NCBI GenBank assembly: GCA_022841465.1
Contig: JALHRL010000017.1
Span: 1 to 64,000, forward strand
From: Bacteroidia bacterium
Lineage (GTDB): Bacteria; Bacteroidota; Bacteroidia; B-17B0; Aurantibacillaceae
DNA: 64,000 nt
Direction of reading: 5' to 3'
This document shows positions 28,834 to 37,680 of the stretch, in pieces (the first letter of the stretch is position 1; each line of letters starts with the position of its first letter). The notes below the pieces were generated by a model that worked only from the letters and a program-made list of their open reading frames with translations, searched no databases and was not told the DNA's origin. Position numbers and translations under genes: made by a program.

Positions 28834-29565
28834 ATGTCAACTATTTCAATAGATTTTGGTAATACACACATCAAATTAGCCTTATTTGATGGAAATAATT
28901 TATTAGAAGAAAAGCAAGTTGATTCAATAGACGAATTATTTCAATTAGAAGACTTTTTTCTGAGGGCAAAACAGGCCATAATTTGTTCTGTTACAACACA
29001 GCACGAGGCCTTTATATCCAAATATAAAAATAAATTAAACATTCTTTTTTTCGACAACCAACTGCCCATTCCCCTTGCAAATCTGTACAAAACACCCCAA
29101 TCATTAGGCACAGATAGGTTAGCCGCAGCCATTGGCGCATATAGCTTGTTCCCGGAGCAACATGTTTTAAATGTTGATTGTGGCACTTGCATTAAATTTA
29201 ATTTCGTAAACAGTAAAGGTGAATTCTTTGGCGGTGCAATTTCGCCCGGTTTACGCATGCGATTTAAAGCATTAAATCACTTTACCAGCAAACTTCCGCT
29301 AATACAATTTGACGAAAATTATAGCAAACTAATAGGGACAAATACTGAAGAATCTATTTTAAGTGGAGTTATTACAGGAGCAACTGCAGAAATAGATGGA
29401 ATTATTAATGAATATTTACTTCAGTTTAAAAATTTGGTAACCGTTATTTCAGGAGGAGATGCTAATTTCTTTGCAAAACGTTTAAAAAATAGCATCTTTA
29501 CGCACCCTAATTTGGTACTAATTGGCTTAAATTACACCTTAGTTTACAACATTGAAAAAAAATAA
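28834..29565 (+). CDS. coaX: Type III pantothenate kinase
   Basis: A 243-residue protein with the CoaX signatures of the ASKHA fold: phosphate-binding DFGNTHIK (D7), GTDRLAA (92-98, catalytic D94) and DCGTC (115-119), then GGAISPG and a late ESILSGV segment. It phosphorylates pantothenate, the first step of coenzyme A synthesis, in the cytoplasm. Length is normal for the family. The 3' end overlaps the following outer-membrane protein gene by 14 bp, so the two are coupled. Confidence 0.95.
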   Translation: MSTISIDFGNTHIKLALFDGNNLLEEKQVDSIDELFQLEDFFLRAKQAIICSVTTQHEAFISKYKNKLNILFFDNQLPIPLANLYKTPQSLGTDRLAAAIGAYSLFPEQHVLNVDCGTCIKFNFVNSKGEFFGGAISPGLRMRFKALNHFTSKLPLIQFDENYSKLIGTNTEESILSGVITGATAEIDGIINEYLLQFKNLVTVISGGDANFFAKRLKNSIFTHPNLVLIGLNYTLVYNIEKK

Positions 29566-31033
29566 CTTAATAATACTTTTCTTTACAGTAATTGCGCATT
29601 TTTTAAACGCTCAAATTAACACTTTTAGTCCTTATTCCCGTTTCGGTTTAGGCGAATTAAATCAAAATACGTTGGCACACAATCAGGGTATGGGCGGTGC
29701 ATTTGCTGCTTTAAAACCCGATTCTATTTTTCCGGTAATGATAAATACTGGAAATCCCGCATCGTATGCCTTAATTAAATTTGCAACGTTTGAAGTTGGT
29801 GGCTTCTATACAAACTCAAAATTTAGCACACAATCGGTTTCTGTAATGAAAAATAACGCCAATTTTAGTTACGCTGTTTTGGGTTTTCCAATTCGTAAAA
29901 AATCAGGTGCTGTTCTTGGAATTATGCCTTACAGTAATGTTGGATACAATTTAAACAACACAGTTGACGAAAAAAATATTGGTAATGTTTCCTACAATTA
30001 CAACGGTGAAGGCGGATTTAATAAAGCGTTTGTTGGATACGGAACCATGCCTTTTAGAGATAAATTAATTAATTTCAGAAAAAAAGAAACTGCGAAATTT
30101 AACAACCCTGAAAAGGTTTATTCAAGAAAAAGGTACGCTGTAAAAGAATTTACAAACGAATTACTTAGCGACTTTAGCATTGGCTTTAATGCAAATTATT
30201 TGTTTGGCTCAATAAAAAATTACGCAGATGTTCGTTACCCTAACTCAAATTTATATTACAATACCATTCGAGAAAGCACCATTCGCTTACACGATTTTAC
30301 AGGAAATTTTGGTATTCAAACCGGTTTTACAATTGATAGTGTAAAAGTAAAACGAAAAAAAGACACCTTAACCTCTAACCTTGGCAAACGTGTTGTTTTA
30401 AAAGAAAAAATAAAAATTGTGTTTGGCTATTACATGAACTTAAACAACACCTTAAAAGCTAATTATGATTTAATTTCTTACAATTATTTTCTTACCAATA
30501 CGTCAGGTATTTTACCACGAGACACCGTAATAAAAATTGTGGATGCCAATGGGAAAATAAAACTTCCACTTGAAAACGGTATAGGAATTGGGATTAAACG
30601 CGGCGAAAAATTAAACATTGTTTTAGATTACGCCATTACCAATTGGAATAATTTTAAACTCCTAAATTACAACGATTCTTTAAAAAACAGCACACGAATG
30701 GCTATTGGTTTTAATTATGTTCCTGAAAAATTTGCAACCGGAAAAGGAACTTTTTTTAGAAGAAGCCAATATCGCTTAGGTGCTTTTTACAATACAGGAT
30801 ATTTAAACTTAAACAACACCTTAATTACAACCTACGGTGTTTCTGCCGGAATTAGTTTACCGGTTGGTATAAGAACCGGCACCGGTTTAATAAACCTTGG
30901 TATACAATATGGAACCACAGGAACCAATTCAAATAATCTTATAAAAGAAAATTTTATAAAAGTGAATGTTGGCTTTACCTTTAATTCAACTTATTTCGAT
31001 GATCTTTGGTTCAGAAAGTTCAAATACGATTAA
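29552..31033 (+). CDS. Outer-membrane beta-barrel protein
   Basis: A 493-residue protein with a signal peptide (cleavage after FLNAQ, about 21) and alternating strands throughout. It starts with INTFSPYSRFGLGEL, a motif I know from a Bacteroidota outer-membrane family often found next to coaX. The last residues form a strand ending in an aromatic-rich segment. Function is unknown; the link with lptC downstream suggests an envelope role. Confidence 0.75.
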   Translation: MKKNNLIILFFTVIAHFLNAQINTFSPYSRFGLGELNQNTLAHNQGMGGAFAALKPDSIFPVMINTGNPASYALIKFATFEVGGFYTNSKFSTQSVSVMKNNANFSYAVLGFPIRKKSGAVLGIMPYSNVGYNLNNTVDEKNIGNVSYNYNGEGGFNKAFVGYGTMPFRDKLINFRKKETAKFNNPEKVYSRKRYAVKEFTNELLSDFSIGFNANYLFGSIKNYADVRYPNSNLYYNTIRESTIRLHDFTGNFGIQTGFTIDSVKVKRKKDTLTSNLGKRVVLKEKIKIVFGYYMNLNNTLKANYDLISYNYFLTNTSGILPRDTVIKIVDANGKIKLPLENGIGIGIKRGEKLNIVLDYAITNWNNFKLLNYNDSLKNSTRMAIGFNYVPEKFATGKGTFFRRSQYRLGAFYNTGYLNLNNTLITTYGVSAGISLPVGIRTGTGLINLGIQYGTTGTNSNNLIKENFIKVNVGFTFNSTYFDDLWFRKFKYD

Positions 31034-31591
31034 TTGAAAAAAATATTTTCATATTCCATCTTTGTTTTCTCCATTTTATATGGCTTTATTTCTTGCACTA
31101 ACGACTTAAAAGATGTTATGGCTATACCGGCCAATAAATTAAGTCCAACACAAACTGCCGATACTATTTCCTTTATTTATACAGATAGCTCTCAACTTAA
31201 AATTGTTTTAAAAGCAAACCGATTAATTCAATTCAGTAAAAATGTTACAGAGCCTTTTACCATTTTACCTAACGGAGTAAATGTTTCTTTTTTTGATGAA
31301 CAAGAAAAAATCACAAGCACACTAAAGGCAAACTACGCTATCAGGTACGATTTAACGAAACGAATGGAAGCACGTTACGCCGTTGAAGTCATTAATAAAA
31401 ATAACGAGAAACTGGAAACAGAAAAACTAATTTGGGATGAAGGAAAAAAAATTATTTATACAGATGCATTTGTAAAAATAACCACTGCTACACAAATTAT
31501 TACCGGAAAAGGATTAGAAAGTAACGAAGATTTTTCTAAATACAGCATAAAACAAGTACAAGCTACTATTCAACTTAACAACGAAATCTAA
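31034..31591 (+). CDS. lptC: LptC-like LPS-export lipoprotein
   Basis: A 185-residue protein starting at TTG directly after the preceding stop. The N-terminus is a lipoprotein signal (lipobox ending at C21, FISCTND). The rest is a beta-jelly-roll LptC/OstA-like domain (residues about 55-180), with ANYAIRYDLTKRMEA and ARYAVEVINKN-type strands and YTDAFVKI. In LPS export LptC bridges the inner-membrane ABC transporter and periplasmic LptA. Bacteroidota LptC proteins are often lipoproteins of this form. No ABC gene lies nearby. Confidence 0.8.
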   Translation: MKKIFSYSIFVFSILYGFISCTNDLKDVMAIPANKLSPTQTADTISFIYTDSSQLKIVLKANRLIQFSKNVTEPFTILPNGVNVSFFDEQEKITSTLKANYAIRYDLTKRMEARYAVEVINKNNEKLETEKLIWDEGKKIIYTDAFVKITTATQIITGKGLESNEDFSKYSIKQVQATIQLNNEI

Positions 31592-31592
31592 T

Positions 31593-31811
31593 ATGGAAAA
31601 TAATTTATTTAAAATAATGGAAAAACTTTGGTTAGCCGGTGCTATCCTTGGAGCAATTTGTTGTGTTTTCTTTTTAATTCAAAAAGACAATGATAGTGCT
31701 TTGTTTTTCTTTGGTTTTTTTATTTTATCATCCCTCATCTATTTACTTCGTAAAAGACAAGGTAAGCGACATCAAGAATACTTAGAACATAAAAAAAAGG
31801 CGGGAAAATAA
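31593..31811 (+). CDS. Small two-TM membrane protein
   Basis: A 72-residue protein with membrane segments at about 12-30 and 36-53 and a basic C-terminus (RKRQGKRHQEYLEHKKKAGK). It starts 1 bp after the lptC stop and is the last gene before a terminator, so it is co-transcribed. Unknown family. Confidence 0.65.
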   Translation: MENNLFKIMEKLWLAGAILGAICCVFFLIQKDNDSALFFFGFFILSSLIYLLRKRQGKRHQEYLEHKKKAGK

Positions 31812-31823
31812 TCCCGCCTTTTT
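31795..31823. terminator. Bidirectional intrinsic terminator
   Basis: The stem GGCGGGA/TCCCGCC is flanked by A and T runs on either side, between a plus-strand operon and a convergent minus-strand gene. It overlaps the end of the small membrane protein gene. Confidence 0.85.
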
Positions 31824-31842
31824 AATCATCATTCATCAATTG

Positions 31843-32550
31843 CTAATCTTTATTGCTTCCTGTAAATCTCAAAATCATATAAAGCAACGAAGCTATAGAA
31901 CCAAGAGCAGCAACAAAATAAGTATAAGCAGCCCATCTTAAAGCGTCCTTTGCATTTTCATGTTCAGAACCATAAGTAATACCTGCACTATTTAACCAAA
32001 CTAAAGCACGTTTACTTGCATCAACCTCTACAGGTAAGGTAACTATTGTAAACAAAGTAATAGCTGATTGTAACACAATAAAAACCAACATTAATGTATT
32101 TCCTAAATTGGGCATGCTGTAAAAAGCAAAAGCCAATGCAAACGAAAGCAAACCCATTAATGTTGATGCAATTTGTACTGCAGGAACCATTTTGCTCCTC
32201 ATGGTTAACCAGGTATAAGCCGTAGCGTGCTGAACCGCATGGCCGCATTCGTGAGCCGCAACTGCAACAGCGGCAACATGCCTGCCATGATATACATCTG
32301 TACTTAAGTTTACTGTTTTGTTTGCCGGATTATAATGGTCGGTTAACTGCCCTTCCACACTTACAACTTTTACATCATAAATACCGTTTTCTTTCAGCAT
32401 CTTCTCCGCTGCTTCTTTACCGCTTATTCCACTTGTTAAACGTTCTTGCGAATATTTCGCAAATTTTGATTTTAAAACCGAACTTATTAGTAATCCCAAT
32501 AACATAAAAATGCCGGTAATTACCATTAGTCCCATATCATACATAAACAT
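31843..32550 (-). CDS. Zinc metallopeptidase, YugP-like membrane protease
   Basis: A 235-residue protein with an N-terminal membrane segment (8-27), the zinc motif HECGH (100-104) in AVAAHECGHAVQH, and three further hydrophobic segments (about 125-180 and 210-230). This matches the YugP-type neutral zinc metallopeptidase family, whose active site lies at the membrane. Substrates are not established. Nearby ATGs (codons 3 and 6) are alternative starts. Confidence 0.88.
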   Translation of the reverse strand: MFMYDMGLMVITGIFMLLGLLISSVLKSKFAKYSQERLTSGISGKEAAEKMLKENGIYDVKVVSVEGQLTDHYNPANKTVNLSTDVYHGRHVAAVAVAAHECGHAVQHATAYTWLTMRSKMVPAVQIASTLMGLLSFALAFAFYSMPNLGNTLMLVFIVLQSAITLFTIVTLPVEVDASKRALVWLNSAGITYGSEHENAKDALRWAAYTYFVAALGSIASLLYMILRFTGSNKD

Positions 32551-32750
32551 AGCTTTTTGTTTTTTATGCTTTGGTAATCAATTTATATACCAAAACAAAT
32601 TCATGACAAAATTACATGAATAATTAGGTGTTTCAGCGTATTTATCTCTTAAATAAGCTTAAAAATTAACAAGCAAGGTTTAGTAAGTAATATCCTTTAG
32701 GCAAAATGGCGTTTATTAATAAGTTAGATTTAGTTTTTGATAATTATTTT

Positions 32751-33518
32751 ATGAGTGATAAACCACTAATATTAGTAACAAACGACGATGGTATTTTTTC
32801 GCCGGGCATTAAACACTTGGTTGAAATTGCAAAACAATTTGGCGAAGTGGTAGTGGTAGCGCCCGATAAGCCACAAAGCGGAATGGGGCACGCCATTACT
32901 ATTAACTCTACTTTGCGATTAGAAAAAACGAACTATCATAAAACCACAATTGAGTTAGCCTGTAATGGTACACCTGTTGATTGTGTTAAGATGGCCGTAA
33001 ATAATATTCTTAAAAAAAGACCTGATTTAGTTGTAAGCGGAATAAATCATGGAAGCAATAGCTCCATTAACGTTATTTACAGTGGAACCATGAGTGCCGC
33101 CATTGAAGGTGCTTTAGAAGGTTCACCTAGCATTGGTTTTAGTTTATGTGATTATGCATTGGAAGCCGATTTTGAATCTTCTACCCAGCATCTTAAAAAG
33201 ATAATTGAATTTGCCCTAAAAAACAAAATGCCCAAAGGAGTTTGCTACAATGTAAATATTCCAAAGCTACGCACCGAAGATATTAAAGGGATTAAATTTG
33301 TGAGACAAGCAAAAGCCAATTGGGTAGAACGCTTTGATGAGCGTAAAGACCCTTACGGTAGAAGCTATTTTTGGTTAACAGGCGAGTTTGTAAATTTTGA
33401 ACCGGAAGCAACCGATACAGATGAATATGCATTATCGCAAGGCTACATTTCAGTTGTTCCAACTCAAGTAGATTTAACGGCGCATCAACATTTAATGGAA
33501 GTAAAAAACAAACTGTAA
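32751..33518 (+). CDS. surE: 5'/3'-nucleotidase SurE
   Basis: A 255-residue protein from the ATG at 32751; the frame is open to an ATG at 32706, but the added residues are not family-like. Metal ligands are visible in TNDDG (10-14), with SGMGHAITI and SGINHGSN as the other conserved segments. SurE removes phosphate from nucleoside monophosphates and short polyphosphates in the cytoplasm. First gene of an apparent operon with a small membrane protein, lpxB and a SpoIID protein. Confidence 0.93.
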   Translation: MSDKPLILVTNDDGIFSPGIKHLVEIAKQFGEVVVVAPDKPQSGMGHAITINSTLRLEKTNYHKTTIELACNGTPVDCVKMAVNNILKKRPDLVVSGINHGSNSSINVIYSGTMSAAIEGALEGSPSIGFSLCDYALEADFESSTQHLKKIIEFALKNKMPKGVCYNVNIPKLRTEDIKGIKFVRQAKANWVERFDERKDPYGRSYFWLTGEFVNFEPEATDTDEYALSQGYISVVPTQVDLTAHQHLMEVKNKL

Positions 33519-33519
33519 T

Positions 33520-33822
33520 ATGGAGTGGTATAAAATAAATAAAACATGGATAGGTGTTGTAGCAGGGATTTTAATACCCTTAATGTGCTATTCACTTTAC
33601 TGGATTTTCTTTCAGCGCAATGTTCAAATAGATGAAAACGATATTCGGTATTTAATAAATAAAGAATTAAATGTTAATGTTTTTAAAATGTGTTGCGGTA
33701 CCGATTTAATTTTATTTTACTTAGGGTTAAATAAAAAACTAACTGCTTTTACAAAAGGTATAATTGCCAGTGTTGTCATTTACGCACTTGTAATTGCTTA
33801 TTTAACTTTTTTCAGCATTTGA
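33520..33822 (+). CDS. Small membrane protein between surE and lpxB
   Basis: A 100-residue protein with membrane segments at about 10-30 and 78-98 and a shorter hydrophobic stretch at about 60-70. It starts 1 bp after the surE stop and overlaps lpxB by 4 bp (TTGA). I recognise no family; similar small proteins sit at this place in other Bacteroidota, which is from memory. Confidence 0.65.
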   Translation: MEWYKINKTWIGVVAGILIPLMCYSLYWIFFQRNVQIDENDIRYLINKELNVNVFKMCCGTDLILFYLGLNKKLTAFTKGIIASVVIYALVIAYLTFFSI

Positions 33823-34940
33823 AATTATTCTTCATAGCCGGTGAGCCAAGTGGCGATTTACATGCATCAAACTGCATGAAGGAACTGCTAATGCTTAATC
33901 CAACCATTGATTTTAAGTTTACAGGTGGCTCACTTATGAAAACAGTTGCCCACAAAAACCCTGAAATATCTATTGAAAAAATGGCCTTTATGGGTTTTAC
34001 GGAAGTAATTGCAAATATACGAACCATACAAAATAATTTTAACACCGTAAAAAAAGCTATTTTAAATTACAAGCCTAATGCATTGGTATTGGTTGATTAT
34101 CCAGGATTTAATTTAAAAATGGCCAAGTGGGCTCATCAGCACAACATTACCGTATATTACTACATTTCACCAACAGTATGGGCTTGGAAAGAAAATCGCG
34201 TTAACATTATAAAAAAATACACAAAAAAATTATTTGTTATTCTTCCGTTTGAAGAAGCCTTTTATGCAAAACACAATCACAAAGTATATTTTGTTGGTCA
34301 TCCCCTACTCGATTCTATAGAAGAAAAAAAGAAAACGCTTCCAACAAAGCAAGAATTTTTACAACAAAATAATTTAGAAATTAAACCTATTATTGCCGTT
34401 TTACCCGGAAGCAGAAAACAAGAAATTGAGCGCATGATGCAAATTATGCTGAAGGTGAAAGATAGGTTTGCAAATTACCAATTTGTAATCGCAGCTTCTG
34501 ATAATTTATCTACTGAGTATTATAAAAGTTTACAGCAACAAAATGTATCGGTTGTTTTTAATCAAACTTACGCCTTAATGCATAATGCTGAAGCGGGTAT
34601 TATTAAATCAGGAACCTCAACTTTAGAAAGCGCCTTGTTTAAACTTCCACAAGTAGTTTGTTACAAAGCAGGTAAAGTATCTTTTGCCATTGCCAAACAA
34701 CTGGTTGATATAAAATATATATCATTAGTGAATTTAATTTTAGATAAGCCTGCCGTTAAAGAACTTGTTCAAAATGATTTAACTTCCGAAAATATTGCGC
34801 AAGAACTGGAAAAGATATTGCATAATAAACCATACCGAGAAGAAATAATAAAAAATTACGACGAATTATATACAAAACTCGGCGGTAAAGGTGCCTCTGC
34901 TCGCGTTGCCGATTTAATTTATAACGATTTGAAAAATTAA
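33819..34940 (+). CDS. lpxB: Lipid-A-disaccharide synthase
   Basis: A 373-residue protein starting at TTG that overlaps the previous stop. The N-terminal GEPSGD (8-13) is the LpxB hallmark, followed by MGFTEV, DYPGFNLKMA, YYISPTVWAWKENR and the C-terminal nucleotide-sugar site GTSTLESAL. It joins UDP-2,3-diacylglucosamine to lipid X to form the lipid A disaccharide at the inner membrane. Length is usual. Confidence 0.95.
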   Translation: MKLFFIAGEPSGDLHASNCMKELLMLNPTIDFKFTGGSLMKTVAHKNPEISIEKMAFMGFTEVIANIRTIQNNFNTVKKAILNYKPNALVLVDYPGFNLKMAKWAHQHNITVYYYISPTVWAWKENRVNIIKKYTKKLFVILPFEEAFYAKHNHKVYFVGHPLLDSIEEKKKTLPTKQEFLQQNNLEIKPIIAVLPGSRKQEIERMMQIMLKVKDRFANYQFVIAASDNLSTEYYKSLQQQNVSVVFNQTYALMHNAEAGIIKSGTSTLESALFKLPQVVCYKAGKVSFAIAKQLVDIKYISLVNLILDKPAVKELVQNDLTSENIAQELEKILHNKPYREEIIKNYDELYTKLGGKGASARVADLIYNDLKN

Positions 34941-34942
34941 AA

Positions 34943-36139
34943 ATGATTTTTGATAAAAATATTGTAAAAAGAATTCTAATAGTATTAGCCTTTATGTTAA
35001 TTATTAGTATCTCATTTTCGTTTTTTATTCCTACTGAAAATATTAATGTAAGAATTTATACGCATTTAAAAATAAACAGCTTAACATTAAATGTAAATTT
35101 TGGGCATTATAAAATTATTGCCGATGGCAGTTTAGTTGCAGAAGACATGGGAGATTCTGAATTTAAATTGGTTTACAAAGAAGATAGTATTTATCTATTT
35201 AAAGGAATGAAACACCTGGGTAATTATAAATACATTAAGTTTCATTCTGAAAACACCAGTGAATTAAAAATTAAATTACTTCATCCTGATAGAAAACCAC
35301 GTATCTATCAGCAAAGCCTTCTTTTTTCAACGCAAGATGGTTTTATTAAAATAATTAATGAAATTGAAGTGGATAAATACATTGCCGGCGTTACCGAAGC
35401 AGAATCCGGAAGCCGCTCTAATAGCGAATTTTACAAGGTACAAGCTATTCTCGCACGTACTTTTGCACTTTCACATATTAACAAACACGTATTGGAAGGT
35501 TTTAGTTTATGCGACCAAGTACACTGCCAGGTATACTATGGCAAACCTCGCGATAACGACAGAATTAGTGAAGCCGTTTTAGCTACTTCTAATTTGGTAG
35601 TAGTAGATGATAATTTAAATTTAATAGTGGCAGCCTTTCATAGTAATAGTGGCGGACAAACAGCAAACAGCGAAGATGTTTGGGGGGCCAAAACAAGTTA
35701 CTTACGCAGTATTAATGATAGCTTTAGTGTAAGAATGCCTAATGCCAATTGGCAACGCAAAATGTCGGCCGATGATTGGTTAACCTATTTAAAATTAAAA
35801 CACAATTACCCTACTGATGATGATAGTGCCCGACAAATTGCTTTAAACTTTAAACAAGAAAATAGAAAAGTTTACTTAGAAGCAAGTACCGTAAAAGTTC
35901 CGTTAAAATTTGTTCGTCAAGATTTACAATTAAAATCAACTTTTTTTAGTATTAAACAAATTGGTAACGATTCGGTTTTATTTATTGGGCGCGGTTATGG
36001 TCATGGTTTAGGTATGTGCCAAGAAGGTGCCATGAAAATGAGTAAACAAGGTTATAGCTACCAACAGATATTAAATTTTTATTACAAAAACATTAAAATT
36101 ATAGACATGAAAAAGCTAAGCTTTTTTAGAGATGAGTAA
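34943..36139 (+). CDS. SpoIID/LytB-domain protein
   Basis: A 398-residue protein with one N-terminal membrane anchor (about 10-28) and a periplasmic SpoIID domain: VDKYIAGVTEAESG (about 140), EFYKVQAILARTFAL, AFHSNSGGQT, EDVWG, and the terminal GHGLGMCQEGAMKMS with YKNIKI. SpoIID proteins are peptidoglycan lytic transglycosylases acting on denuded glycan. The glutamate in TEAESG corresponds to the catalytic region. Last gene of the surE-lpxB operon, 2 bp after lpxB. Confidence 0.9.
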   Translation: MIFDKNIVKRILIVLAFMLIISISFSFFIPTENINVRIYTHLKINSLTLNVNFGHYKIIADGSLVAEDMGDSEFKLVYKEDSIYLFKGMKHLGNYKYIKFHSENTSELKIKLLHPDRKPRIYQQSLLFSTQDGFIKIINEIEVDKYIAGVTEAESGSRSNSEFYKVQAILARTFALSHINKHVLEGFSLCDQVHCQVYYGKPRDNDRISEAVLATSNLVVVDDNLNLIVAAFHSNSGGQTANSEDVWGAKTSYLRSINDSFSVRMPNANWQRKMSADDWLTYLKLKHNYPTDDDSARQIALNFKQENRKVYLEASTVKVPLKFVRQDLQLKSTFFSIKQIGNDSVLFIGRGYGHGLGMCQEGAMKMSKQGYSYQQILNFYYKNIKIIDMKKLSFFRDE

Positions 36140-37066
36140 TTAAAAAAAGTAATACTGCACATTTAAATTTACCGCAGGATATGTTCTTACATAAGAGCGT
36201 TTATACAATCTAAAGGTTCCCGATACATCAATTCTTAAATTAGATTTTACAATAAATTGAATGGCAGGACGCCAATCTACATAATTGTTTTTTTCAAAAC
36301 CCGGTACATTATCAATTAAAATACTTTTATCATCTTTAAAAACTTTCAATGCTTCGTTGTATTTGCCCATAAATTCCGAATAAATGTTTACGTTGGTTTG
36401 GTTGTAGCTAGAATATTTAAAGGGAAACAACAAATATCCAAACGATAAACTGTAATTATAAGAATTTCCGTATTGCAATTTTATGTTTTTAGAAGCATCG
36501 GTATAAGCCGCAGGAACAATTGCTCCGCAGGTTAATGATATCGCTAATTTCTTTACCAAATACGTTGTAATTAAACCGCCACCTGCTCCTGAATTATCGC
36601 CCATTAAATTTGTTTCTGCTTCATCGTGTGCCTGATTAGCGTAAATACCTGTGCCGTACAATGCCATTCGTAAATGTTTATGATGTTCATCTAAATTTAA
36701 AAAACGATACCTGAAGCCCAAACTTAGCGATTCTAATTTATAAGGGTATTCGTTTCCCTTTGATATGCCATGTGTATGCTCTCCTATGTTTCCATCCGTT
36801 AAAATAAAATTATCCGGCAAGCCATTACCATGATGATTAGAAAAAGAAACCATGCCGTTTAGCATTAATTTACTGTTTACACCATACATCAGCAACATTC
36901 CCTGCCAATAACGCCTGGTTCCGGCTTCGTTATATGTTTCATTCATTATTCGTAATCCAAAAACTTTAGCAGGTACCAAACTTGCGGGCTCGGTATTAGG
37001 AAACAATTCTTGCGCCTTTATTAAGCCAACAAAAAAAGAAATAATTATAAAAACTATTATTCTCAA
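36140..37066 (-). CDS. Outer-membrane beta-barrel protein next to metal-binding protein
   Basis: A 308-residue protein with a signal peptide (to about 18) and a barrel-like pattern ending in NLNVQYYFF, a typical C-terminal outer-membrane strand. Histidines cluster in FSNHHGNG, EHTHG and DEHHKH, which may bind metal. It overlaps the upstream HMA-domain gene by 4 bp, so the two are coupled, perhaps in copper or other metal handling. The stop abuts the convergent SpoIID gene. Confidence 0.7.
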   Translation of the reverse strand: MRIIVFIIISFFVGLIKAQELFPNTEPASLVPAKVFGLRIMNETYNEAGTRRYWQGMLLMYGVNSKLMLNGMVSFSNHHGNGLPDNFILTDGNIGEHTHGISKGNEYPYKLESLSLGFRYRFLNLDEHHKHLRMALYGTGIYANQAHDEAETNLMGDNSGAGGGLITTYLVKKLAISLTCGAIVPAAYTDASKNIKLQYGNSYNYSLSFGYLLFPFKYSSYNQTNVNIYSEFMGKYNEALKVFKDDKSILIDNVPGFEKNNYVDWRPAIQFIVKSNLRIDVSGTFRLYKRSYVRTYPAVNLNVQYYFF

Positions 37067-37602
37067 AGTGAAACGTGATAAACCTGAACTCCTTTTTTTT
37101 CTGTTTTAAAACAGCTATTAGAACTCACTTCCCCTATGCATTTAAACGAAGTTTTCTTCTTTTGTTTAGAGAAATCTTTTTTAGACATAAATCCTTTATC
37201 CATTATTTTAAAGGAAACCTCACCATTTAAAACTTGTTCCTTTACATCAATAAAATGATACACACATTGTTCGTGCTCAAAAAAACTTCCGTTGCTTACT
37301 TTTTGCTGCGTAAAATTAAAACTCGCATTTAATTCTCCTACCGAAAAGCCCGCTCCTTCTATTTTGGCTTTCATTTTATTCAAATCAACTGTTTCACCTT
37401 TTTTAAATACAACATTAAAAGAAGTAGACTCTAAATCAACTTTTATAGAATCAATAAATATTAAGCTTGATAAGGCACTATGTACCGATTTAGAACACAT
37501 GGAACAGGTTAAGCCTATAACTTTAACTTTTGCAGAAACAAATTGCGCCCAACAGTTTAACTGCGTAAAAAAAAGCAAACAAAATACAACACGTTTAAGC
37601 AT
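37063..37602 (-). CDS. Secreted heavy-metal-associated (HMA) domain protein
   Basis: A 179-residue protein from the ATG at 37602, which gives a clean signal peptide (MLKRVVFCLLFFTQLNCWAQ); an in-frame ATG at 37632 adds ten residues. The mature part opens with an HMA domain with the metal-binding pair C33-x-x-C36 in GLTCSMCSKSV. The rest is basic with scattered cysteines and histidines and no named domain. A periplasmic soft-metal chaperone is likely. It is coupled to the following barrel gene. Confidence 0.75.
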   Translation of the reverse strand: MLKRVVFCLLFFTQLNCWAQFVSAKVKVIGLTCSMCSKSVHSALSSLIFIDSIKVDLESTSFNVVFKKGETVDLNKMKAKIEGAGFSVGELNASFNFTQQKVSNGSFFEHEQCVYHFIDVKEQVLNGEVSFKIMDKGFMSKKDFSKQKKKTSFKCIGEVSSNSCFKTEKKGVQVYHVSL

Positions 37603-37633
37603 ACCACAAGTTACGAATTGATTGTTAAACAAA

Positions 37634-37657
37634 AAAGCCCGAACTAGTTCGGGCTTT
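37634..37657 (-). terminator. Intrinsic terminator after TPR lipoprotein gene
   Basis: A perfect 24-bp palindrome (AAAGCCCGAACT/AGTTCGGGCTTT) lies 23 bp past the stop of the minus-strand gene 37681-39420, with an A/T run at the minus-strand 3' side. Confidence 0.85.
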
Positions 37658-37680
37658 AATGATATTAATCAGTACTATTA